DNA of 64,000 nucleotides from Calamus simplicifolius (Eukaryota; Streptophyta; Magnoliopsida; Arecales; Arecaceae): the NCBI GenBank assembly GCA_900491605.1, contig UESW01004819.1:176090-240089 (forward strand), given 5' to 3'. This document shows positions 36,558 to 47,830 of the stretch, one piece after another; the first letter of the stretch is position 1, and each line of letters starts with the position of its first letter. The position numbers were made by a program, and so were the translations under genes. Under the pieces are notes generated by a model that did no database searches, was not told where the DNA came from, and saw nothing but the letters and a program-made list of their open reading frames with translations.

Positions 36558-36840
36558 CACTAGTAGAAAAAAATTTTTAGCGACCGCCACAGGCGGTCGC
36601 TAAAAGTTAAAAAGCAGTCGCTAATAGTTTTTAGCGACCGCTTAGCGACCGACTATAGCGACCGCTTGGTGGGGGGCATAATTTGACTATTAGCGACCGC
36701 CTGAAGGGCCTTTAGCGACCGCCTAGGCGGTCACTAATACTATATATTTTTTATTTTTTTATTTTCTATTTTCTGTTCTGAAGGAGCATTGGCGACGTCC
36801 TTTTAAGCCATTTGCGACCACCTAGGCGGTCGCTAATACT
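36558..36840. repeat. Left subterminal array and terminal repeat of the complete CACTA
   Basis: Copies of AGCGACCGCC and its complement GGCGGTCGCT, often paired head-to-head as short hairpins, follow the terminus. The core GCGAC is shared with the other two CACTA-type ends in this window, but the rest of the motif differs. Confidence 0.9.
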
Positions 36841-37451
36841 GGATTTTACTATTTTTCTAATTCGTTTTGTTTTTGGTTATTGATTTTTTTTGTTTGGGTA
36901 CCTATACCTGTTTTACAAAATTATATAAACTAAATATTAAAATTAAATTGTACACACACAATAAAAGTATAAGCTAATAAAAAAAAATTTATCTATATTA
37001 ATAAATCTGCAACGTCTTTGATTTACAATCCAAAAAAAAAAGTCTAATACAATTTTCAAGAAAAAAACATAAAGAAAACAGTTGTCCCAATGCAGCACCA
37101 GTCAATCAACCTGAAACAAAAAATTAAATTTATTAGTCAATAAAATATAAAATAATTAAAGAAGAACAAATTGCAATTATCTTCACAAAGGCATTTCCAA
37201 GAAACAAGTTTCAGCATTTTAGAGAGCTACTTGGAGTTCAATAAAGCATATTAAAACATATTCATAAACTCATACCCGATTCTGTTCATTTGAGCCTACT
37301 GGATCAGGCATGCCCTCACCAACTGACTCATGTCTCGCTTGGTGACCACTGCCAGCGTCTGGGGCCTACAATATTACAGTATATGATTAACAATAGAAAT
37401 AAATAATATATATTTTAAAAGTAATTAAATTAAATTTAAATACAGATGTCT

Positions 37452-39148
37452 TCAATTATGAACTTGATTATGAATCGGTGGATCTGAATCATCAGCTATA
37501 GGGACACCACTCTGAGCTAGTCGATGATGTAGCTCCGCCTTAAATGCCTGCACCTGCTCCTGTACCTGAGCCTGCACCTCGGCCTGCATCGCAACCTGCA
37601 TCCTTACCCGAAGATCCTCGACACGCGCGTCCATCTGCTGGTGAAGAGACTGGATCAGCTCAGCCACCTCCTCGTCAGTTCGCATGCGTGAGCCCTGGGA
37701 TGAACTACATCGGATGACTCCGCTCGCATGATAGTCGAACGTGGTATGCCCTTGCCGTATGTAAGTGTGTATCCATGCCCATCCTGGCCTATGATGGTGT
37801 GGAATATCTCATCCCGCCTAGCAACTACCTGTCGCTCCTCCTCTGGCAGCTCGGCCAATCGAGCCTCAAACTTGGCCTGTGTGCAAGAAAGCAACCAAAT
37901 TAGAATAGTAAATCAATAAATCTCATAATAGGTTAAAAAAAGTATTGCGTAAAGGTAAATACTTACTACAAGAGCTGCAACCTCAGGATGGTCGAGACTG
38001 CGACTCGCCATCCATACAGACATTCGGTCGGTGGGTGCACCCCGCTCACGTAACTGTCAAAGGATAAATCATGTCATCTACATATATGAATACAAACTAC
38101 GTCAACAATCAAAATATGTATGGTCTAACGTGACAGTTTACCTCGTGCCGGATCTGTGTAACGTGTCGAGTCCCAAGCTTGTGAGTAGGGCCCTGCATCG
38201 AGCGATTTTGAGAATTTCGCTCTGCCTCTTCCTGCATTCATTTTGGGTCATGTTTATAAGTTTACACCGAATGTTTCATATGAATTTAACAAAAAATAGG
38301 TTGAACTACTCACCCTTTCCTTCTCACTCGACCAGTACCGGACCAACTCAGGCCACTGTGCGGAGAGAATGCCCCTTGGGACTCGCTGAAGAAGGTCTGG
38401 GTCGTCCACATTCTTTTCCAATGCTCTTTCTTTACCTTGTTCTTGTGGTCTTTCCATAACTTTCGACACTTTGCCAAGCAAACTGGACGAAAATCATCAG
38501 GACATGACCTCAAATTGTCCTGCGTAGGATAAGAAATTTTAGTAGTCAAGGTGTACTAAATTGACACATCGTATAATAACGTTGAAGCTAAGATAGAACT
38601 CAGCGGCTTACCTTAACCTCCCCCCAGAGTCGATCTATCGTATCCTGAGGAAAAGCAGTCCAATCAAGCATAGTCAGGGGAAATCTATGTGGGTCTCGAA
38701 CCATATACCCCAACTGGCTGATAAACGGGCGAGCCCCTTCTCCAACTGGATGAAATGTGTCGTCAAATTGCACATCATAACGGGTACCAGCATTCCATGA
38801 AGGAATCCCTCTAGCTGGGCCCCTACCCCTACTGGAAGATGAACTCGTCGTAGTAGAAGCTATAAACAATAAACTTATTAGTTAAATAAAACTAAAATTA
38901 TTTTATATAATTGTTAAACATAAAAATAAAATTATACCAGTATGTGTGGAGGTCGATGCACCAACTGTAGATGGAGAAGGCCCTACTGGCATGGACTGGG
39001 GAGATCTAAATCGTGCCGGTGTAGGTGTCTGTGGATCATGGTCCGTAGGCATCCGTCGACTAGGGTCCCTCGTCAGCGAACGAGCCTGGCTATGATGTAA
39101 AAACTCGTCCATCGTGTGTGGACGCTCTCTCCTCTTACGTCCGGACAT
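37452..39148 (-). CDS. CACTA second ORF, Transposase_24-like
   Basis: The start codon at 39148 opens MSGRKRRERPHTMDEF, a basic leader. Coding pieces are separated by short AT-rich introns. 38622-38860 contains TTTSSSSSRGRGPARG and a segment ending LDWTAFPQDTIDRLWGEVK. 38310-38522 contains DNLRSCPDDFRPVCLAKCRKLWKDHKNK. The part near 37990-38180 has GAPTDRMSVWMASRSLDHPEVAAL. 37655-37875 has AKFEARLAELPEEERQVVARRDEIFHTIIG. A glutamine-rich coiled-coil-like tail ends at 37452. In this family the product is thought to bind subterminal repeats. No certain stop was found within exons, so it may still be intact, but splice sites are inferred. Confidence 0.75.
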
Positions 39149-39261
39149 ATCTTTTTAACATATCATAAGATAAATAAATTGCAAGTAATAACTAAAACCA
39201 TTCGTAAACAAAAAGTCAAACATATTCTTAAGCAAAATTGAGAAGAAAAAAGGAGAACAGT

Positions 39262-42200
39262 TCACTGGTCATGCAAGTCGATAGTATCTCCTTCAATGGT
39301 CTCTCTAACCCAGTTGACATCCTCATCATATTGAAATATTACATTTTGGTCAAGAACTTGCTTAGCAAATGCATCAATATCTGGCTCATTATCTTCAATT
39401 TGATACACCCCTCCTTGACATTTTAACTGCAACTTGCCAGTTAGGATCCATGGGATCCATAACATAGTAAACTTGCTCAGCTTGCCTGGCCAATATGTAG
39501 GGTTCATTACTTACTCGCTCATATCGATATAACAAATTGTTGAAATTTACCAACGTAAATTGATACTTGTCAACTTTAGTCCCACGGATTGGATCAACCC
39601 AGTCACACTTGAATAACAAAAATTTTAATCCGTGACTGTATATAACTTCAATGATATCTTTCAACTGGCCATAATAATAACTTGCATCGACAGAAGGACA
39701 CCTTAGACCACTATTTTGTGTTGCTCGTTTCTCATCTACTTCTTTGACGCGAAATCGAAACCCATTGACATCACAAGTTGTGTAACGTCGTGCCGTTATA
39801 AACGGACCATCAGCCAGTTGGTTCATTTCATCAGTCAAAGTACCTTACTCGCTCGTCGTAAATTGTACACCTACAGAATTAAAGTAATCATTGAATAAAG
39901 CTATGTAAAACTAATATGATAAGAACAAATTAAAGCACATACAACCATATGTACACATACAACCATATCTATACATACATAATTCTTGAACCAATCATGA
40001 AATGATTGAAAATGGGACTGCCAATTTGATTATCTGTCGCACGAGGCATGTCCCGTTTGAGCTCATCAATGAGTGTCCTATAATGCAGAACAACATGTGT
40101 TAATGACAAGCTTGATTGAGTTAGACATAACACAAACAAGTTAAATATATGAATGAGCATTCACTTACTGAATCAACGCCACAACTGATGGAGTGTTAAA
40201 CAACACGTATCGATGAGCTTGAATCTAGTCGATGTTATCTAGATCAAATGATGTTCCCTCCCCAATAGGACCATCATTAATCCGCAAGGCCTATCAAGTT
40301 TGGTTTCAACATCATTAAGATATGCAGCACAAAAATTAGTACACTCTTCCATTAAATAACCCTTGGCTATTGATGCCTCTGGACGAGCTCTGTTACGCAC
40401 ATACCTTTTTAACGTATTCAGGTACCTCTCAATAGGATACATCCACCGAAATTGGACAGGGCCACCAAGCAATGCTTCACCTGTTAAATGTATGGTCAAG
40501 TGAACCATTACATCGAAGAATGAAGGTGGAAAGAGTTTCTCCAGATGACACAGTTTTAGCGCAATCCTATCCTGGAGACTTTTCAAATCATTTGTGCGAT
40601 GGACTCTTGAACACAGTTGTCTGAAGAAGTTACTCACCTCAATCAAGGGCTCAACAACATTCTTAGGTAAACAATTTCGGATTGCAATAGGAATTAATTG
40701 TTGAATGAGAATGTGATTGTCATGACTCTTCAAACCTTGTAAAGTCCTTTCTTTCATATTCACACGCTTAAAAATATTAGAACAATAGCCGTCAGGCACC
40801 TTGACCCCTTTCAAAATGGAAAGAAATGCCTCCTTCTCATCTTTACTCATCGTGTACTATGCAGGAGGCATGTATGCCTTGTTAGACTCTGTCAACTGTA
40901 AGTGTAGTGGTTTCCGCAAGCCCATTTCCTGCAAATCACGACGTGTATTGGCACTTCTTTGGACTTTCCCTTAACACCGAGAAGGGTCCATAATATATTA
41001 TCACACACATTTTTCTCAATGTGCATAACATCCAAGTTGTGCCTCAGTAAATTGTCTTTCCAGTACGGTAACTCATAAAAAATACTTTTCTTCTTCCAGT
41101 TATGACTGCGCCTTCTGTTCGCACCAGGAATAGCAGGCAATGGAGGGGCTAACAGATCTTGGAAATCATATACTGTGCGTATTTGCTCTTGTTCAAGTTG
41201 TGATAACAAATCAACCCCAGTCATTATTTATGGTGTTGGACCATATTCTCGAGTGCCATCGAATGACACTTTATCCCTTCTGAACCTATGCAATGGAGGT
41301 AAAAAACGTCTGTGACCTGTGTAAGCCCACTTTTTTCCATGTTTTAGCCAGGTTGACTTTTTACTCTGATTGCAACAAGGACAGGCAAATTCCCCCTTCG
41401 TGCTCCAACCTGACAAATTCGCATATGCCGGAAAGTCATTGATTGTCCATAATAATGCAGCGCGAAGTTTGAACATTTCATTTCCTTCAGAATCAAAAGT
41501 CATCACACCTTCGGCCCATAATTCATTCAACTCGTCAATTAAAGGCTGCATATACACGTCAATTTTATCCCAGGGCCCCTTGGTCCGTCAATAAGAGTGG
41601 ATAGGATCAGAAAAGGTTGCTTCATACATAACCAAGGAGGAAGATTGTACGAAACCAACACCACTGGCCATGTACTATGAGTTGCCCCGGTCATGGACCT
41701 GAAGGGGCTAAAACCATCTGCAGCCAACCCAAGCCGCACACTACGACTATCCAAGGCAAAGTCGGGTGTTTCTTGTCGAAATCCTTCATGCCGGGGAGTC
41801 CACTGGGTGGGTTAACTTTTCATCCTCCCTACCATGCTCTGCATGCCATCGCATCAATTTAGAAATTTTAGATGACATAAAAAGCCTCTTTAGCCTTGGC
41901 TTGAGTGAAAAATATCGTACTTGCTTTACAGCGACAAGCTTCCCACGATTCGAAACACTTCGCGAATTACTCTGACGATTCTAACCAACCCCATCGTCCT
42001 TCCACCTTGAAGTTTTACACACAATACACGTATCGAGGTCGGCATTCTCATTTCTAAACAACATACAATTGTTTGGGCATGCATCGAAAGTCTCATATGT
42101 GAAGCCTAAGTTTTCAGTTAACTTGCGAGCATGGTAGTAGGACTCAACTAGCTTTGCACCGAATGGGAGCACTTTGTGCAATAGCTGGAGCAGCATGTCG

Positions 42201-42727
42201 AAGGATGTGTCCGTCCACTGATTCAAAGCCTTCAAGTGTAACAACTCGACAATAAAAGATAATTTACTGAAATTCGTACATCCAGGATACAATTCGGTCT
42301 GCGCATCATCAGAATTTCAAAATACCTTAATGCTTCTTCATCTGCACCTGAGCGAGGATTACTCCCACCCACCCTATCAGTCTCACAGCAACTGTCTTCG
42401 GGTGCTAACCCGCATGCAATATCATTTAGCATCACGATCATCGGATCAATTGTCGTAACATCGACCTCCATCTCAACTCTTTCCTCTCTGCAATAAGGAA
42501 CATAATCTTCCCCATGTCTAGTCAATTCTTGTAATTCTTCAAAAATCCATTTAGAATCAAATGCTCTCGTACAATATCTCGTGTGTAGTAATAACGGTTC
42601 GCACATTTTCTACAGGGACAACTGATGTGCTCACTATCAAATCCATTGGTGAAGGCAATGAACTGCTTAATCCCCTCTATATATCTGTAGACGTCCTATT
42701 TGGCAAATCAATCCAACTTTTATCCAT
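39262..42727 (-). pseudogene. TNP2-type CACTA transposase, decayed
   Basis: It starts at 42727 with MDKSWIDLPNRTSTDIYRG and CPCRKC, the transposase-associated N-terminal domain. It continues with CPNNCMLFRNENADLDTCIVCKTSRWK (about 42000-42090). The core has LGLAADGFSPF, YNLPPWLCMKQ, DFPAYANLSGWSTKGEFACPCC and HNLDVMHIEKNVCDN (41760-41000). The DUF4218-like part follows (GLKSHDNHILIQQLIPIAIR, 40850-40240). The DUF4216-like part has FKCDWVDPI and LARQAEQVYYV (39838-39400), and an acidic tail ends at 39262. Frame changes occur near 42600, 42290, 41560, 41225 and 40860. Some may be introns, but several lack splice signals, so I treat it as inactive. Confidence 0.87.
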
Positions 42728-42759
42728 GTCGCTAAGTATTTCTGTGAAAGTATGAATAA

Positions 42760-45600
42760 CTTGCTAGGCAATGCACGGACAAATAACTTGCTAGGCAATG
42801 CACGGATAAATAAATTTAAAAAAATGAAGATTAGTTTAAAAGAAAAAAGAGTAAAAACTTTCACCGGTTAGAGTCTGCCTCACTAGCTTCACTTGACCTC
42901 TTGTGTTCTGAAAAAAGAGGGATTAAATTCAAAATTAAAATCAACAAAGAAAAGAGAATGAGTTTTTACAATATGAAGAAGTTATCAATTAGTGGTATAA
43001 TATCAGACATGGATTTAAAATGCAGAAATAACACTGTATGTAGTAACAAAACATGATTGACATGAAAACCATAACCTTCATTTTCAGATTAGGACCTTAA
43101 AGTTTTCAAGAATTCAACATGAGACATCATAACATGACCTCTCAGCCTCTTTGGCTTCCTTAAAAGAAATATGATCTTTAGTATGTTGAATGTCTCTTGA
43201 GCAATGTGTTTTCAACATGGTGCACTTATCGCGATTCATGGTTGTTTACTTCAGAACTAAAGAATAAGAATTTCCAAAAATAAGGATGCTAATTTCTCCT
43301 GCCTATTTGTCAAACATTGTTGCACATGAAATTCTGTGAGGTAAATAAGAAAATCATATTGCCATGACATTAAGCTAGCTAGCAAGAAACATGGTTGCTG
43401 ATTAGAGAAAAATATTTGCACAATAGAGCAACCTAGAGAGACATGTCTCAAACATAACATGATTTGTCTTAGTTAGAACATCACCCCTCAATAACCAATC
43501 CGTCCACTGCTAATTTCTCAAAACAATTATAAGAAACACAAGAAATCATGCAGAACATGGGAATAACTCTATGCACAAACTTGAATGGAGTGGCACACTA
43601 AGACCTGAACTCATGACATTTCTACTCACTGTGAATACAAATCAATGAGGAACATATAATATCAAGAAACAGGTAGTGAAAAAAATGTGGATACATGGTA
43701 TAGGGGTGCTCTAGGACACATAATCCTTACCTGCTTATTTGGTTTGGTTCTTTTGATTCTACATTGTAATATGAGTCATTGATAGATAGATTGAGTTGGG
43801 CAAGCCTTTGATACAGGTTGTCCTACAGTTTCATTTATCAGTATTAACTTCATCCCTTTAATTTCTCACCTGCAAAGAAGCACTGTTTCAAGCATAGTTA
43901 TTATAAAGGCATTCCATCTGGCTTTGTGGCTTATTTGTGCCTTAGAATGCTTATCATATAAAAAATGCTGCCCTTTTTTCTTTCTCTAATTTTTTTTCAA
44001 GTTTAGAGGAATTTTGGAAGGTTGCTCCTTGGATGCATGAGTCCAAAATGCAATCAATAAATTAATCTTCCTACTTACCAACTGGTCCTATCAGTTCCGC
44101 GGCAAGCCCCTTGCTTCTCCAAATTTGCATTGCTGAGGAATTCGATATCAATTTCTGCAGGGTTCATGTTATGCTAAGATCTCTGTAAAATCTACTAAAT
44201 CTTTATAAGAAGCCTTCTCCAGTAAAGAGTTATCTAATGGGAAAAGGCTTGGTGATAACAATGAGCCATAATCAAAGATGTCTGATATGTCTAAAGGTTG
44301 GTCATATATTTGTCCAAAGGAATGCATATTTTGAGAGAAAACTTCTATTTTAGCCCTCCACACTTACTCATCATCATTTGCTCCATGGTATAAAATGCCT
44401 ATTGATGTTGCTAATCAGTAAATTCTAAATTTTGCAAACTATATCATCAGCTCCATTGGGAACAAATTAGACCATCAAAATGTACCAAGTTCTCATAAAA
44501 AGAAGAGTGCTGCTATCACACTCAAGATTACAAGATTGACCCCCAAATACATTTCACTTGTCCCAAAAAAAAAAAAAAATACTGATAATCGCCTCAAAGT
44601 GAAGGAAAAGAAAAAATTGTCTTTAAGAACTAATTAAACCTTTAGGGTAGCAATTTGCCAAAACTTGATGCTTGCTGCATTTATTTTTTCCAATGTTTTA
44701 AAATGTGGTGCATCAAGCTGCATATGTAGCCTACTTAGCAATGTGCAGCTACATATGCAGTGCATATGACCACATGCATCCCAATCTAAGGAGAACATTG
44801 CTATCACAGTGGAGACAAGTGACAAGATTCACCTCCAAAAACAGGTTACTTAATACCCCTAGGGGTATATGGACTAAATTTTATGCTGGATTTAAAGAGA
44901 TCAATGCTTTGACATGAAAACCGGCAATGCACATTAAGTATTTTTTTGATGTAAGAACAATTATTTTAGTGGCTTTCATCACCACTAAGCAGTCATCAGC
45001 AAAAGAATATAAGATACATGTGAGCCATCTCGAATTGGTTTATAAGCACAAAGGATACTTCTTTCAATAGCAAGGTAGAGTACTTTAGATCACATATCTG
45101 CACACAAAATGAACTGATAAAGGAGACAATGGACACTCCTAACAAAGCCTCAAAGTTGATTAAAACCAAGTAGAGGGTGATGCATTTACTGGAATAGAAA
45201 ATTGTGGATTGAGGATACATGCCTAATGAGTCCACCGCAAATATATCTATCCTCACAAGGGCACTGCACTTGGGGTTTCTCACTATGCTAACCTTTGCAA
45301 AGTTTCACCATTAACTAAGTCTATTCTCTCATTATACTTAAAGTTGCCGGTACTTCTATGCTACTACTAAATGATGTGCAAAATTGCCTTTGCTTGGAAA
45401 AAATGGAAGACCATCATCACTGTGCAATGAAAACCATACTTGATGTCATTCTTGCAAACCATGTTTTGCTAGATGCATGATCAAAAATTATCAGCCCCCT
45501 TCCATGCATGACAAAATTGAAAGCCTTCGACATATTCGAATATAAAACCTAAGAAATCCAAAGTACCTCAAAACAAAGTGGAACCAAGCAAGAGAAATCA
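42760..45600. other. Long non-coding 5' region inside the complete CACTA
   Basis: About 2.8 kb between the transposase start and the duplicated leader shows no recognisable coding frame. It may be a long 5' intron or captured host DNA. A direct repeat of 27-28 bp built on AATAACTTGCTAGGCAATGC occurs at about 42758-42808. Confidence 0.5.
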
Positions 45601-45615
45601 AAAGAAATCAAAACG

Positions 45616-45855
45616 CCGGCGGGACGAGGGAGAGAGAGAAGAGAGGGTCGCACCTGGAATCGGTGATTCGAAGAACAAGGTATCCAAGAGCCCAAGCAGC
45701 GAGATCCCGAGCAAGACGATGGAGGCTAGGGTTTGCCGGCGGGATGAGGGAGACAGAGAAGCAGAGGGTCACACCTCGAATCGGTGATTCGAAGAACAAG
45801 GAGTCCAAGAGCCCAAGCAACGAGATCCCGAGCAAGACGATGGAGGCTAGGGTTT
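45616..45855 (-). repeat. 119-bp tandem duplication resembling a host gene leader
   Basis: 45616-45734 and 45735-45855 are near-identical direct copies. On the minus strand each begins AAACCCTAGCCTCC and ends in a CT-rich tract. AAACCCTA is the telo-box found in leaders of many plant housekeeping genes. The unit may be a captured host promoter or 5' UTR used by the transposon. Confidence 0.8.
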
Positions 45856-45919
45856 ATCTCGGACGGAAGCGAGAACCAAAGCCAGGGAGAGAGCTAGGGC
45901 GATAAAACATTTATAATGG

Positions 45920-46213
45920 GCATTTGCGACCGCCACGACGACTGCCTTAAGCGGTCGCTAAAGGTCCCTTCCGCGACGCCTTCCCGCGGTCGCACAATTT
46001 CTTCTGCGCCAATAGTAATGGCATTTGCGACCGCCCTCAAGCGGTCGCTAAAAGTGCCTTCCGCGACCGCCCTTAAGCGGTCGCCCGATTTTTTATACCT
46101 TCCGTGACCGCCTTTAGCGACCGCCCTCAAGCGGTCGCTAAAGGTGCCTTCCGCGACCGCCCTCAAGCGGTCGCTCGATTTCTTCTGTGCCAAAACTCCA
46201 GCCCCTAGTAGTG
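45920..46213. repeat. Right subterminal array and terminal repeat of the complete CACTA
   Basis: At least eight GCGACCGCC / AAGCGGTCGC pairs spaced 25-60 bp apart, ending in CCCCTAGTAGTG at 46213. Confidence 0.92.
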
Positions 46214-46880
46214 ATCAGAACATCATCATAAGTTACGGCAAGATTGATTAGCTTGTCGGAAGGAAGTATATCAGAGAGAGGCGTTCCACTGACAATAGAC
46301 CGCAGTTCTTGGATTAACTCAGACACCAAATTGTGCCAAATTGCTCGTGTTCCAAAAATCTATCCTTTAATTTTCTCCAGGAAACCACGTGTAGCTCTCA
46401 AGTCATACCATATGCCTGTGATGGAAACAGAAAGTTCATCTTCCTCTTCAAAGGTGCGGAGGACCTGATATTAGTGTGTGCCCTAGATCCAATCGGATTA
46501 GATGCTAGTTTGTACACATTTCTTTATGAATGCAAATTTAACAATAAATTTGATTTGCATTCATAAAGAAATGTGTACAAACTAGCATCTAATCCGATTG
46601 GATATAGGGCACACACTAACATCAGATCCTCCACACCTTTGAAGAGGAAGATGGACTTCCTGTTTCCATCACAGGCATATGGTATGACTTGAGAGCTACA
46701 CATGGTTTCCTATAGAAAATTAAAGGATGGATTTTTGGAACACGAGCAATTTGGCACAGTTTGGTGTCTGAGTTAGTCCAAGAACTACGGTCTGTCGTCA
46801 GTGGAATGCCTCTCTCTGATATACTTCCTTCCGACAAGCTAATCAATCTTGCCATGACTTATGATGATGTTCCGATGGAC
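46214..46880. repeat. Inverted repeat of a gene fragment around two facing Copia LTR ends
   Basis: The arms 46214-46537 and 46553-46876 are reverse complements, centred near 46545. The outer 250 bp of each arm is the unidentified gene fragment (readable in one arm as VSELIQELRSIVSGTPLSDILPSDKLINLA). The inner about 80 bp of each is the start of a Copia LTR (ATTAGTGTGTGCCCTAGATCC), so two LTR starts face each other at the centre. Before the CACTA insertion the left arm continued into 36557 and leftward. Confidence 0.9.
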
Positions 46881-46975
46881 GATGTTGCTTGTTGAAGGTA
46901 CCACTATCCAGATGGATAACAGTCGAAGAAAACGCTGATGCAAAGAAAGATGAGATTTGCTGTGGGGCCGCTGAC

Positions 46976-47253
46976 ATTCCAATACGTGATAGCGAGTATT
47001 CGGAGGTCCAGATTGTGTTAGGATGCGCCCATCATCATCATCATCAATATTAATGTACCAACGTACATGTGCCCACCTTGAAGGTCGATGGAGAGAATGT
47101 CGTTAAAAAAATGGATGAGTGGATTTATTTATTGCAAGGATGAAAGAAAAGGCGCACAGAGAAGTTAAAAGAGAGATCGATCGAGAGAGCTGGAGGGATT
47201 ACCAGAGGGAAGATGATCCAGCCATAGTGAATGATAACCTTGGATGCCTTCAT
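46976..47253 (-). pseudogene. Truncated 5' copy of the CKI1-like gene (copy C)
   Basis: 47203-47253 reproduces exon 1 with its start codon and a GT donor (MKASKVIIHYGWIIFPL, one substitution from the gene). Part of intron 1 follows, and then the sequence jumps to a piece of exon 3 (46980-47113, matching 22738-22870). Exon 2 and most of exon 3 are deleted. The copy then joins the unidentified gene fragment. It cannot encode a kinase. Confidence 0.9.
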
Positions 47254-47830
47254 ATTTCTTGCTGCTGCTGCTGCGTGTAAAAAAAATTTATGTAGTGGAG
47301 GTGAAGGAAGATCCGATCGGGGGGATGATCACAGAAGAGAGCTGCAGGAGACGGAAGGAAAGAAAAATTTTAATTGAACACGATTTGAATTTTTATTTTT
47401 TAAGACTTGAGAGCAGGCTGCGATTTAGAAGAATTTAAGGCAATTAAAATTTAAGACCGGAAATCAGCATATTGATTAGAATCAAACCCTAGAGCCCATC
47501 TATATTTATATATAACGGGCGGAAATTAAGGAGGGGAGAAAAAGAGACTGGATTCAAAAAAAAAAAAAAAAAATAAAAAAAATTTCAAAAATGACTCATT
47601 CTCCACATGGTTTCCTCTTCCTCACTCTTTCCATTTTATCTTGTAAAATACTTCTACTTTCCATTTAAACTATATATGGCTGTATCTTAATATTTTGAAT
47701 CATCTTCATTTACGGTATTTAAAAAGGATTTCAAAAATTCCGATGCTTTAGAAAAAAAAAAAACCTAAATCAATTTTCTCCTAGTAGAATCGTGGTCAAA
47801 ACCTGAACAATTAGGCAAAATCTCTACTTC
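47254..47830 (-). promoter_or_regulatory. Duplicated CKI1-like promoter and leader (copy C)
   Basis: This matches 23823-24470 in the same orientation, including the (GCT)n leader, the conserved CCGCCCGTTATATATAAATA element on the minus strand (about 47500-47525) and the upstream AATCGTGGTC motif. The solo LTR of copy A is absent. CTCTACTT joins directly to CCTATATATT at about 47830, so the LTR and its immediate flanks were deleted. Confidence 0.75.

Larger units (their letters stand above)
36558..46213 (-). mobile_element. Complete CACTA (En/Spm) transposon, 9.66 kb
   Basis: The left end reads CACTAGTAGAAAAAAA. The right end is the complement of CACTACTAGGGGC. The three-base duplication ATC lies at 36555-36557 and 46214-46216. 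The undisturbed target (GTCCATCAGAACATC) is still present at about 36321-36335, and a close version (complemented) at about 46866-46880, which proves the borders. Genes run on the minus strand: a TNP2-type transposase (42727 to 39262), then a second ORF (39148 to 37452). Subterminal arrays of GCGACCGCC lie at both ends. Confidence 0.95.
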
